A DNA stretch of 64,000 bases from NCBI GenBank assembly GCA_024516035.1, contig CM044964.1:13711597-13775596 (forward strand), given 5' to 3'. Source of the stretch: Bactericera cockerelli (lineage: Eukaryota; Arthropoda; Insecta; Hemiptera; Triozidae). The number at the start of each line of letters is the position of its first letter. Position 1 is the first letter of the stretch. The translations under genes were made by a program, and so were the position numbers. Positions 10,530 through 20,359 of the stretch are shown here, piece after piece. The notes beneath the pieces were generated by a model that searched no databases, was not told where the DNA came from, and worked only from the letters and a program-made list of their open reading frames with translations.

Positions 10530-10785
10530 TAAAACTCAAATCTGTGCGTGACTGGCTGACCATGGCCTCTTAGGGGTTGTCTGTTTACAATACCACAGCA
10601 CAAACGGTAAAAGATATTGAAATTTTCATGAGAGTTGACCCCCCCTAAACTACCGTCAAACTACCTATAGGAAATTATCAAAATTAAAATATCTACTACC
10701 ATTTTCAAGAGATATCAGGATTTTCTGGTTTAAATTAGAAACAATAAAAAAAACCGCAGTGAAGCACGGGTGAAACAGCTAGTGA
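10530..10785 (+). mobile_element. Short Helitron-like (non-autonomous) element
   Basis: The 3' end reads CCGCAGTGAAGCACGGGTGA followed by AACAGCTAGT. Many arthropod Helitrons end with a GC-rich hairpin shortly before a terminal CTAG followed by a host T. The 5' boundary is placed near AAACTCAAATCTGTGCGTGA by analogy with the GACTGACC-bearing repeat at 52368, and is uncertain. No replication-initiator or helicase coding sequence. Confidence 0.5.
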
Positions 10786-10905
10786 TAAAAAATAAATTCA
10801 AAAAGTTTTTAACTTCTTCTCTCCTTTAAAAGTTTAAAGTTTAAACTTCCTGAAAGCGACCCTGGTGCTGTGATTCCACTACAAGGGGTCGGGGCTAGAT
10901 GTCAC

Positions 10906-10931
<26 letters not shown>
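10906..10931 (+). repeat. Poly-G run of 26
   Basis: Uninterrupted homopolymer. A second G9 run lies near 11032. Such runs are prone to length error in assemblies. Confidence 0.95.
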
Positions 10932-10937
<6 letters not shown>

Positions 10938-11248
10938 AATTGTAATTTCGGGAAGAGCCCAGGACAGGGACATTTACATCCCTGATTGAGGCGGCTATAC
11001 GTGTCCTGGGAGGGCGCTCGCTGGGAGGGAGGGGGGGGGGTCCTTCTCCGCTTTAATAGTTTTAATTAAAGATTCAACAAACCCTGATGTGAAACATACA
11101 AATGGCTTCTGTAGGATTTCCGAGTGTTGATTAAGTCTCAGGAGCGCCCCTTTCTATGTAGATTCACGTACGTGTATGGAGAGGAGGGTAAAAACCTGAA
11201 ATCCGATGGGTATGTTGAAATCTTAGGTAATAAAATGTAAAATACTAG

Positions 11249-11396
11249 ACCGACCTGACAGTAAGCTCGTTCAATAAGGCGAAGGACTCGTAACCGGAGT
11301 CGTTGGTTCGATCCCAAAGTTCAGCAAATATTTAGTAAAGTGAGTTTTGAGTAATATTGTGATATCATATCATGATTAACACAAAAATGATAACTT
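11249..11396 (+). mobile_element. SINE-A copy, diverged
   Basis: The head ACCGACCTGACAGTAAGCTC is damaged, the B-box region reads GTTGGTTCGATCCCA, and the body has TTTAGTAAAGTGAGTTTTGA. The tail GATATCATATCATGATTAAC ends near ATGATAACTT. An old copy of the family. Confidence 0.75.
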
Positions 11397-11467
11397 TAGG
11401 AAACAGTGGCCATATCTAGGAGCTTCTTTTGGTTATACGTAAAATCCTTTCACCTGCATTTATTGTA

Positions 11468-11703
11468 CAGTCGACTCTGGACTATATTTACAAGAGAATT
11501 ATATACAGTAGAATTATGTAAGAGAACAATTTTCAGGTCAAATTTACCTCTCTAGAAGCCAAAATAACCTCTTTTTAAGAGAAATCTGGATAGAACGGTT
11601 TCCAGGTCAAATTTACTTATCCATACAGGAAACCTGGGTAGGTACAAGAGGAAACATTTCCAGTCCCTTAAGATGTCTTGTAAATATCCACCAGGTTCGA
11701 CTG
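11468..11703. mobile_element. pogo-like MITE, 236 bp, TA target duplication
   Basis: The terminal inverted repeats start CAGTCGACTCTGGACTATAT on the left and, in reverse complement, CAGTCGAACCTGGTGGATAT on the right. Both continue into TTTACAAG. TA dinucleotides flank both ends (11466-11467, 11704-11705). The CAGTCGAACCTGG terminus recurs at 28687 and 43942. No coding capacity, so it depends on a transposase elsewhere. Confidence 0.8.
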
Positions 11704-11999
11704 TATAGTGCATATTTTACAAGTAAAATATTCTTAATCGTTAGTATAGATCCCTTACGTACATATATCTTTCAAAGGAAATTCTAATAATTCTGAAAGC
11801 ACTAATCTCAGAACAATATGCAGGGAGCCGATCCGAACGACTTATGGGTGTGTCGAATCGAGCACAAATCCGTGTTTAATAACTTTCACAAGAGGGTGAG
11901 CTTTTTTTGTGCCGTAACAAAAGAGCGCCGGGCTTGGCGGAAAGCTTACGGAAATGTTTCTCAAGGCTTGAACCTGCTGAACAATAGTGGAAGTTTTGT

Positions 12000-12252
12000 A
12001 ACTTTCGAGATTCTTCATGGTTCATTTACGTCGGGGGGGTTTAACATTGGAGTGGGGGTTTTTACAGTTTCGAAGAGAGAAGAGAGGTGGTCCACAACGA
12101 AGGTGGGTTTCACAGTTACGAAGCGGAGGGGGGGTTACATGGAGGGGGTTTTACCGTGTCAAAGTGGGGGAGGGGGTTATTACAGTTTCAAAGTGGGGGG
12201 TTACGATGAGTGGGTTTCACGGGTTCAAAGCATCAGGGTTTTTTTCACAGGG
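12000..12252 (+). repeat. Degenerate GGGGTTT/GTTTCGAAG repeat at gap edge
   Basis: Imperfect repetition of a GGGGGTTTNACAGTTTC-A/G-AAG motif abuts the assembly gap. The open frame spanning 11818-12486 crosses the gap and is not a gene model. Confidence 0.55.
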
Positions 12253-12352
12253 NNNNNNNNNNNNNNNNNNNNNNNNNNNNNNNNNNNNNNNNNNNNNNNN
12301 NNNNNNNNNNNNNNNNNNNNNNNNNNNNNNNNNNNNNNNNNNNNNNNNNNNN
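12253..12352. other. Assembly gap, 100 N
   Basis: Exactly 100 Ns, the usual placeholder for a gap of unknown length. The adjacent G-rich repeat probably broke the assembly, so true length and content are unknown. Confidence 0.99.
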
Positions 12353-12751
12353 TTGGTCGCGGATCTGCTGCTTTCTGGAGAAAGTTCTCTGAAGGATCCA
12401 TAATTTTGTTGTCAAATCAGCTTTCTTTCCCTTTTTCAACTGTTATTATTCTCTCTTCCATTCATTTGACATTCGGGAGGTGGTGAACTTTTTCATCCAT
12501 TTCACGGCAGTAGAATGTAAATGATTTTCTATTTAATGCTATTTCTCCATTTCAACAACGCAAAATTTTTACTCAGTTTTACTTTTTTTCTTTTGTTCTA
12601 TTCTTTTTTCCAATTATTAATACCTCAGTACCGAGTTGGATGTTTCACAGTCTAGTAGTAATATAAAGGAAAAACCATTTTTCAATTTGCTCTAAGTTGA
12701 TATTTTTCATAATTCTGAAATAATTAGCATCGTCTTCTGTTTTCTTCTTGG

Positions 12752-12794
12752 TGATAATAATAATAATAATAATAATAAGGAGAGAGAGAGAGAG
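12752..12794 (+). repeat. Compound microsatellite (AAT)n-(AG)n
   Basis: An ATAATAATAATAATAATAAT run passes directly into GGAGAGAGAGAGAGAGGAG. Confidence 0.9.
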
Positions 12795-13104
12795 GAGAAA
12801 AGACAAATTAACCAGTCATTTTGGATGCAGACAAACTTTTTCCGGGCTCGCTAATTTAAAAAGTTTTGGCTCTCCCCGAATTCCATCAAATTAGAGGCGG
12901 GGTGGTTTTTTCTTTTTCCTCAGTTTATTTTTTTCACTTAGCTTTTTTCACATTGTGAAGGTAAAAAAATATGATGTAATCTTGATTTTTTTTTTCTGTA
13001 TTTTTTACCAAGATTTCTTTGGAAACAGGAGCTGGATTCTCATCTTTCTGGCAGATTTTCAAGTTGGAAATCGCGAGGAAAAAAAGAGTGAGTTAGCTGT
13101 TTCT

Positions 13105-13190
13105 TTCTCCTTATCTCTCTCTCTCTCCCTCCTTCTCTCCCCTCTCTCCCTCCCTCCCTCCCCCCCCCCTCTCTCTCTCTCTCTCTTTTG
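13105..13190 (+). repeat. CT-rich microsatellite
   Basis: Interrupted TCTCTC, CCTCCCTCCC and CCCCCCCC blocks. The open frame across it (12955-13257) owes its Ser/Leu/Pro run to this tract. Confidence 0.85.
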
Positions 13191-13546
13191 TTCCCATTTC
13201 GAGAATTCCTTTAGTTTTTTTTTTCCTCAGAATAAAGGAAAGGAGATTTTTTTTTAGGTTTTTCACCCAAAAGACTTTCCACTTTATTGAAAATAATATC
13301 TCCTCTAAAAGTCTTTTCTTCTCTTAGTCGGTCTCGGGGGGACATTCCTGTGCTTTATCATACAGATAGCTACCAAAAGGAACTTATGTATTACTACCGA
13401 CAATTTCTAGAATTAGAAATTGGAAGTACTTCTGGTCGTTTCTGTAAAAGAAAATCTCCCATTTATTTTTTATTTAATATATTTCACCTCCTGTTTTTTA
13501 ATGCAATTCTGGAATAATAACAAATATTTTGTTAAAATTTTGCCCT

Positions 13547-13615
13547 CAGCTGGAATTTGAACCATCGACCTATTAGAGATTAGCCGGAATACAGTGTCTA
13601 CATTATTAATGTATA
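13547..13615 (-). repeat. tRNA-like SINE fragment
   Basis: Minus-strand reading has a B-box-like GATGGTTCAAATTCCAG preceded by TAATAGGTC. The rest is too decayed to place. Confidence 0.35.
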
Positions 13616-14019
13616 AGAATAAATGATTGGTTTTTAGATATTTTTAGGTTCCTATTAACTATGATCATTTTCAAGTAAAATTGTATTATTATTAAACATG
13701 TTAGATCAAGTTTTATTTGCAATAAAGTACATAGACTATTTACATAGGAATTGAAATACATCAAGAAATTGTACACTCAAGAATTTGTATTTTTTCGCTC
13801 ACAACTTCAATTGACACTTAAGCATATTATTATTGCCTTTTTACTGTGATGTATTACATGTAAAAAATTGTACTGTTAATATCGTTTGATGGGTTTATAT
13901 TGGAATGTCCCTCTTATACAAAAACATATTCTCATTAGTTTCAATTCTGTTGTTCATCTACTCGTCACCCTTCGAAGTGTGAAAGGTATTTTATTCAAAT
14001 GATGTCGTAGCGCAATTCG

Positions 14020-14680
14020 ACACTTGCGGAAATCTTTTGTTTAAAACCGATCATTTGCGACAATGAAAAAAGGTTTCAAACCATACATTTGCGACAATAT
14101 ATTGCAGGTATAGATTTCAATGTTTCATACAGTGTGAATCAAATTTTAGTTCGTACTGGTAGGTGTTTTTTTGTTAGAGGAATTTTGTTGTTAGATAGGG
14201 TTAGGTAAAGTTAACAAGGTGAGATTGCACGATAGATCACTGACTTCAGTTTGTCGGGTAGGATGGTTGGGTGAGGGGCTTAGGTTAGGTTGAAATTAGC
14301 GCAGGCGGTTAGGCCGGGTTGCGTAGCGACCCGGTCTAACCCTGCGCTAATTTCAACCTAACCTAAGCTTCTCACCCAAGCTATCCTAGCCGGCTAACGA
14401 AACACAACATTTAGTCTGACAACCGTTTGTCTGACAAGGAGTCTCCTCAAATAAAATAAATTTATCTATGATGAGAGAAGGAATTCATTAAATCAGATAA
14501 ATTCACATACGTCCATATTTTAGTCGACCCGGTATTTATTTGGAAATTCCGAAATGAACAAAGGAGCTAACCTGTTCCTTTGTCTGTCTGATATTGTCGC
14601 AAACGTTACAGTGAATACCTTTTTCTGTTGTCGCAAATGTCGGGTTTTTTCAGGTAAATTGTCGCAAGTGATCGGTAGCC
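14020..14680. mobile_element. Foldback element with subterminal repeats and long hairpin core
   Basis: The left flank holds ACACTTGCGGAAAT, CATTTGCGACAAT and CATTTGCGACAAT (14020-14100). The right flank holds their inverted counterparts ATTGTCGCAAACG, TTGTCGCAAATG and ATTGTCGCAAGTGATCGG (14592-14675). The core at 14255-14395 is an imperfect inverted repeat with ~65-bp arms, including TTAGGTTAGGTTGAAATTAG, closing on CCGGGT/ACCCGG. Clustered inverted subterminal motifs are typical of transposase-binding sites in non-autonomous hAT- or P-type elements, but the superfamily is not assigned. Exact ends are uncertain. Confidence 0.65.
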
Positions 14681-14699
14681 TGTCGTAGATGTTGTTCTA

Positions 14700-15155
14700 T
14701 TGTGATTTTCAATATTCCGTTCATTGTATATTTTTCATTATTTGAGAAATTCGAGAATGGTTTGTATTTTTGGTTAGAAAGCCTACCTTGGTCACACATT
14801 ATTGTGTCTTTTTTCCAATATTCTTTAGAAAGCAATGAAATTTTGTATCTTTATGAATAAAATTAGATTCACCTCAGAATGCTGCTATTTGTGTATTTTT
14901 TCGGGCGCAAACAGGAGCGTACCCTTTGTAATTGGATATTTATTTGCTGTTTTCGCTATTGTTGCGTTCTTTGTGAAAATGATGCTCGATTTTTGTTTCT
15001 TTGGTTTGCTTCTCATTATTGTTAAGTGCAACAACATTTTTCTGTGACATACACTGTCTCGAATTACATACGAATACCGGGGATCTATACCTACTCACAG
15101 ATTTCAATCACAGAAAACTATTTTTTTTTAAATTTTATTCATCTAGCAGAATTCT
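14700..15155. other. AT-rich sequence, nothing recognised
   Basis: Short open frames on both strands (70 codons or fewer) lack recognisable features. Confidence 0.4.
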
Positions 15156-15190
15156 AGCTGGTTGGTTGGTTTAATATAGGAAATCTTTTT

Positions 15191-15362
15191 TTTTAAGTTC
15201 GCTTTCAACTGCATGGTCATATCACAAGGCAATCTTATATGTGCTAATCAGAAGTGTGGTGACAGTGACTGAAATTGGCCGTTATTCAGGCTCGAACCAG
15301 CGACCTTCAGGTTACAAGTCCACTGCCTTAATCTTAATCACCAAGCCACTAAGGTAATAAGA
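15191..15362 (-). mobile_element. Chimeric SINE: tRNA-like head, SINE-C tail
   Basis: On the minus strand the head resembles SINE-A: GTGGACTTGTAACCTGAAGG, then a B box GCTGGTTCGAGCC. The 3' end, however, is TGATATGACCATGCAGTTGA followed by AAGCGAACTT and poly-A. That is the tail of the 5S-headed SINE-C at 30090-30351, not the SINE-A tail. The poly-A end appears on the plus strand as the T run at 15187-15195. A head/tail recombinant. Confidence 0.75.
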
Positions 15363-15369
15363 GGTCAAA

Positions 15370-16220
15370 AAAAAAAACATTACCTGTTACGAGAAGTTCT
15401 TAAAAGATTTTGATTTTCCATAAAACTTTTCACTAAATTCTAAAGCTTTTTCGCTAAACTCTTTGAGCTTCAAGAACAGCGCGAAGTTTTTGCAATCTTT
15501 CGGTTTTCAGTTTGCCTCAGGAATAATATACTTTCTATTGTACTTGATCTTATTTCTTGTTGTTATAAGGAGGGTTTTTTGAATCTCTATTAATTAATTA
15601 AGTATAGGAAAACAATTTTTTTTTGTGGAAATTCGAATTTTTGTCCTGCGTTTTTTTAAGTTTTGACCTAGAGGTACATACCAAGATGTGAAAATTTCTG
15701 AGCACTTGAGAGTTTCATACACAAAGCTTTAACAGAAAAAATCCATTTATAAATAACTGTGGTGAACTGAACGCATTTTATTTTTTTACGAGAAGCAATT
15801 TACCGCGTTTAAAGATGCTCTCACAAAAAGATACTTCATAATTCATAGTAAGAAACTGAGAATAACAATTTAACATTAAAGTTGAAACATAAGAGATATA
15901 AAACTTTTTTAATAATGGTGAAAATATTACTTTAATAGAAGAAAGTAAAATATTTTTTTGTTCTAAATTAAAAAATCTAACATGACGTTGCATGGTTGTG
16001 ATATCTGATAATCATGTTTCATTGTGATGAAATAATTCAGTAACTTGGAATTTCATTAAGCTAATTATAGCTCAACTTTTTCGATTTTTGTTTTTTTTTT
16101 CACATGAAATAGATATTGTATTTTTCAGCCAACACAAACTGTGTTCCTCGGGCTTTTCTTGTATATACAATATATATTATGTAAGTTTACATACTTGTAT
16201 ATGTAAGTATATGTACTTGT
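15370..16220. other. AT-rich sequence, nothing recognised
   Basis: No gene or repeat recognised. A run of TATATA/TACTTGTATATG-type sequence (16160-16220) precedes the next transposon. Confidence 0.4.
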
Positions 16221-16223
16221 ATA

Positions 16224-16678
16224 CAGGGTGGACCAAAAAAAACGTTTACACCCGTTAATGGTAGATTACTGACGACATTTCTAGGACGGATCTGCAATCC
16301 GTTTTTTCGGATTCGCCTTTATAACTGCACAAAGTGATTTTTTGCAACTTTCTGAAAAAGTCTGACTTTGGCTTATTCTTCAGGTCAGAACTTTTTTCCT
16401 GTTTAAGATGAGTTGGTTCTGAACATTTCTGCAGAAAGCCAACAAAATTTCGATGTTTCTAGCTACACTACTTTGTTTTATACGATTTAGTTTGTCATAT
16501 TTTTTTACATCTGAATAGAAAAAAAACACCAAAAAAAACTTTTTTACTAAATAAAACACTCGACATTTGTCCGAACAAATTTTGGCACAGACATGGGCAA
16601 GTTTGATAAAAGTTGGCGGCCGCCCCGAGGATGCTAAAAAATAATTTTACGATTTTTTATCACGTTATCTTCTGGGAA
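16224..16678 (+). repeat. Left terminal inverted repeat of the 3.9-kb element
   Basis: Matches the reverse complement of 19661-20114 through TTCTGGG, with a few small indels and substitutions in the T-rich middle. Confidence 0.9.
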
Positions 16679-16874
16679 AAATTATTAGATGTTTGCCTAA
16701 AACTCTTCAAAAATCCTAAGAGTTTTCTAGCTGTAGACTGTGTAAGGGCGTCTTGTATTGTTTACAAAAATTGTTTACATTGCTGTTTTTGAATACCTCG
16801 GTCTCACATGCCTTCATCAGCCAGTTTAGGAAAATTCAAATGATAAATTTCGTGCTTCTCAGATTGACAGTGGT

Positions 16875-16942
16875 GTTAGCTGGTTGTGGTAGTGCTAAGA
16901 GAGTTTATCGCATGACCGAGGTTCAATTCTCGGCGGTCAATA
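16875..16942 (+). repeat. tRNA-like element inside the transposon
   Basis: TTAGCTGGTTGTGGTAGTGC resembles an A-box region, and CGAGGTTCAATTCTCGG is a B box in a well-paired T arm. The body is otherwise degenerate. Probably a SINE relic inserted in the element interior. Confidence 0.4.
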
Positions 16943-17421
16943 TTATTTTACTTATCAAAAAAATCTGATGGAATATTTTATTCATACCTGTATCTGACCT
17001 GTTGTAACACCAACAACTTATGGTTTTTTTGGGGGTAATACCATCTGTAAATTGAGTTATATCAGATACTATTAATATCACAATACACATAATTATTATT
17101 CATGTAAGCCCCTGAGAGACTGCCTTGATAATGTAAGGATGGTTTTTTTAATGCTTCCCTACGAGAGAAAAAAAGAGTTTATGAAATAAATCCAGGTAAA
17201 TATGTAGGTAGGTTCTTCTATCATAAACAATACTAATTAAATAACAAATATTTACCGATTGCCAACTCTTAATAGAAGTCTTGAAAAAAACAAGATAATA
17301 TTTTGTAAAATTAATAAACTTTTGCAGTCTTTATTATGTTTTATACTATTTTGATATAAACAAAAAGGTATTTAAAAAAACATTTTGTGTTAGTATGTTC
17401 AATGAGAAACGATTAGACGCG

Positions 17422-17476
17422 CACGATTAGCTCAGTGGTAAGCTAGTCCACCCGGTCCGAACGCCAGAGCCAGCAA
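17422..17476 (+). repeat. Truncated tRNA-like element
   Basis: GATTAGCTCAGTGGTAAGC is a strong A-box/D-arm sequence. About 30 nt later GGTCCGAACGCC resembles a decayed B box. The anticodon arm is largely missing, so this is not a functional tRNA gene. Confidence 0.45.
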
Positions 17477-17630
17477 AAATTTCATGACTACAAAATAAAA
17501 AAGACTGTTGCCATTTTTTATTTAGCCATAGTAGGTACACATTATGGATTCTCCTCACAATTTTTTTTTAAACCAATGGTGACTTTAGTACCTTAGTTCT
17601 AACTCAGAACTGTCCCTCTACCTTATTGCC

Positions 17631-17640
17631 TTTCTCTCTC

Positions 17641-17679
<39 letters not shown>

Positions 17680-17680
17680 T
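17631..17680 (+). repeat. (CT)n microsatellite
   Basis: Nearly pure TC repeat with one GTC interruption. Confidence 0.9.
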
Positions 17681-18459
17681 CTCAATTCCCTTAGAGGAAC
17701 TTTTGGAAGTGGCGTCCACCTTCCTGGATGCAAAGGTTGAACCTCTTCATCATGTTCCGTCAAATGTTGCGGAAGATTCCAGGTTTTTCTGTCAGGTCAT
17801 CGAATGCCAACAGGATTCTTGCTACCAGATTTCGTAAACTATGTTTTTCACGTGGTCCCAAATGTTCCTGTTGGCAACTCCATATGCTAAATGCGTAACT
17901 GCCATTTCAGCATCCGAATTATAATAATGTAACTTGTACTAAAAAAACTCAAGAAGTTTAAAGATAATATTTCATAGAATGCAGAAAAATATGCTTGAAA
18001 ACTATCATCGAGAAACAAACAATCATGATGGGTTCTTCACTTACAAAAAAACACCGTGTTTTTCGAAAAATGTTAGTTCCAAAGGATTCTTCAAGATAGC
18101 GCCAGTAGAGTTTTGCTCTCGCGAAACGGAGTTGGCGTATTTTTTGTGATATACGCCAAAGGTAGCAAAAAAGTTAAAGCGCCAAAATTTAAAAAATTCA
18201 AGAACATAAACAGATAGCATAAAAACAAGAAAAGCTAATGTACCCGAAGCTACCAACGTCTTGAAATTTTTATCGACATTTCTACAGGGTACGGCAAAAT
18301 ATTTTAACTCTTATTGCTGAAGTTACCAAAGAGGTACTAATAATACATACCTCAGTCACAAGATTTTTTTACTAAGATGTTTTTTCTCGCAGAGTAAATA
18401 TAATCCCACTACTAGCAGTAGTCATTTGGGTTCTATTTTTATGATATAAATTTTTAAAT

Positions 18460-18740
18460 CAATTTTGTAATTTTTATAAACTTACACGCGCACTAAAACT
18501 TTTTTAATTATTGTTGCAAATACAATTGACTGTAATTTAAGGCAAAATAACTCGATTATAACCTAATGGCACGCAGTCATATCCGACATTGAAGGAACCA
18601 AAAGGTCTGTCGTAATCTTAGTTCCTTCAATGTCGGATATGACTGCATGCCGCCATCTATAACATTCAATATTATTTGCAACAAGAATATAAAAAGTTTT
18701 AGGGCGCGCGTAACTTAGTAATAATTACAAAAAAAAAATT
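18460..18740. repeat. Large imperfect inverted repeat (foldback/MITE)
   Basis: The inner arms are a perfect 26-bp match, 18573-18598 with 18621-18646 (GCAGTCATATCCGACATTGA and on), around a 22-nt spacer. Outer arms extend with mismatches to about 18460 and 18740, through ACACGCGC/GCGCGCGT and GTTGCAAATA/TATTTGCAAC. Lies inside the long mariner-type element. No coding capacity. Confidence 0.8.
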
Positions 18741-18885
18741 TACATATAGTATACAATTATATAATAATAATTCCGTGTCCGTGAGATAGGTATTGATACC
18801 TAAATCACGGTGGTGAGAGGATTACATGGACGCCCAAATCCAATGTCTAGGCTCCTTTCATGTCCATAGTATACAATTGATCACA

Positions 18886-18957
18886 AGCTAGATTACGACA
18901 GACCTTGGTTCCTTGACATTCGTATATAATTATATATGACTGCGTCCAAGCAGGTTT
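18886..18957 (-). repeat. Partial inverted copy of the 18.5-kb foldback
   Basis: ATTACGACAGACCTTGGTTCCTT is the reverse complement of the spacer and inner arm of the foldback at 18591-18617, followed by a decayed TGTCGGATATGACTGCG. A second, truncated copy in opposite orientation. Confidence 0.65.
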
Positions 18958-19660
18958 AAAGCAATAATCTTTTAGGGCGATCCGAATTTCGTTGAAACAA
19001 AATTCGATTTCGACGAATTTAAATTTATGCACAAAAATAGACCAAGTGCCATGCGCGATCTCCAAAACATTAATCTCAGCGACTTCACTTTACCTCATCG
19101 CCCTCATCGACAAGTTAACAGATGGAGAAATATAAAAAAATGAAGCTGGGAAGCAATGACTGTAGTAAGGTAAAAGAGAAAAAGGGATAGTTTAATGAGA
19201 ATTAAAAATGAATTATTCTAGAGAATTTTTCGTAAAATAATGTTTTAGGTTGTTTGTTGAACCCTGTTGAATAATCAAATTCGTTGTTTATTTCTATACA
19301 GTAAAGATTATTATATTTAATTATTTGACAAATGATCAAACACCAAATACGCTTCAATTTCACATAATGAAGGTTTTTTTTTTAAATTACCGCCACAATT
19401 TTGTTTATATTCTTGCCAATCCTGAATTTGCAAAAAGTAAGCGTATTTCGAGCGAAACGCTGATTTTGAGGTTAGGTGGTTCGTGTTTTTGGCAATTGTG
19501 AAGAACCCAGCATCATTCATTTCACTGGCCTTTAATTAATTCCAAGGAAAATAATTATCAGACATAAGTAGCTAATTACTCTTTGAGTACAAGACGACCC
19601 TACACGGTTAACACTTTTAAGATTTTGAACATCATTTTTTGAGACTTACCTAATTTGTTT

Positions 19661-20114
19661 ACCCAGAAGATCACGTGATAAAAAATCGTAAAATTATTTT
19701 TTAGCATCCTTGGGTTGGTCGCCAACTTTTATCAAACTTGCCCATGTCTGTGCCAAAATTTGCTCGGGCAAATCTTGAGTGTTTCAAAGTGTAAAAAAAT
19801 TTACATGAGAATTTTTTTTCTATTCAGGTGTCAATAAAGATGCCAAACCAAACCGTAAAAAACAAAGTAGTGTAGGTAGAAACGTCGAAATTTTGTTGGC
19901 TTTCTGCAGAAATGTTCAGAAACAACTCATCTTAAACAGGAAAAAAGTTCTGACCTGAAGAATAAGCCAAAGTCAGACTTTTTCAGAAAGTTGCAAAAAA
20001 TCACTTTGTGCAGTTATAAAGGCGAATCCGAAAAAAACGGATTGCGGATCCGTCCTAGAAATGTCGTCAGTAATCTACCATTAACGGGTGTAAACGTTTT
20101 TTTGGTCCACCCTG
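19661..20114 (-). repeat. Right terminal inverted repeat of the 3.9-kb element
   Basis: Inverse of 16224-16678. Divergence beyond CCCAGAAG at its inner edge fixes the end of the shared arm. Confidence 0.9.
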
Positions 20115-20330
20115 TATATTAGTTTACGTTGAGCAATGAACTGAATCAACCCCATTATGTAATTCTAGGTTATGTATTTTTTTTTACAAAAGAAACGAAA
20201 CCCTTTTCTTCTTGTTCAGTGAATTAAAAAAAAAGAGATACTTACCTACTGGGTTTCCCAAAACCCATCTGTTGATTTTCAAAAAGAAATAGACGTGAAC
20301 CCTCTTGTTCTTTTGATTTTATGTAGAACT

Positions 20331-20352
20331 GTTTTTTGGTCATCCTGTATAA
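20331..20352 (-). repeat. Solo mariner-type terminus
   Basis: TTTTTTGGTCATCCTGTATA resembles the right end of the adjacent element (GGTCCACCCTGTATA) with two changes. No partner end found nearby. Confidence 0.35.
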
Positions 20353-20359
20353 ACAACAG

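Larger units (their letters stand above)
16224..20114. mobile_element. Long Tc1/mariner-type element with ~455-bp inverted termini
   Basis: Begins CAGGGTGGACCAAAAAAAAC and ends with its inverse GGTCCACCCTG. TA flanks both ends (16222-16223, 20115-20116), as for Tc1/mariner-type insertion. The inverted termini run 16224-16678 and 19661-20114 at high identity, covering landmarks such as CACTTTGTGCAGTTATAAAG and ATCTTCTGGG. The ~2.98-kb interior has no open frame longer than about 72 codons and no recognisable transposase. It is a non-autonomous element or one heavily invaded by other repeats. Two unrelated one-ended fragments in opposite orientation is a less likely reading because both ends and both TAs are intact. 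Confidence 0.8.

Noticed and set aside
11818..12486. 222-codon frame
   Set aside because: It crosses 100 Ns and a degenerate G-rich repeat; continuity is not real.
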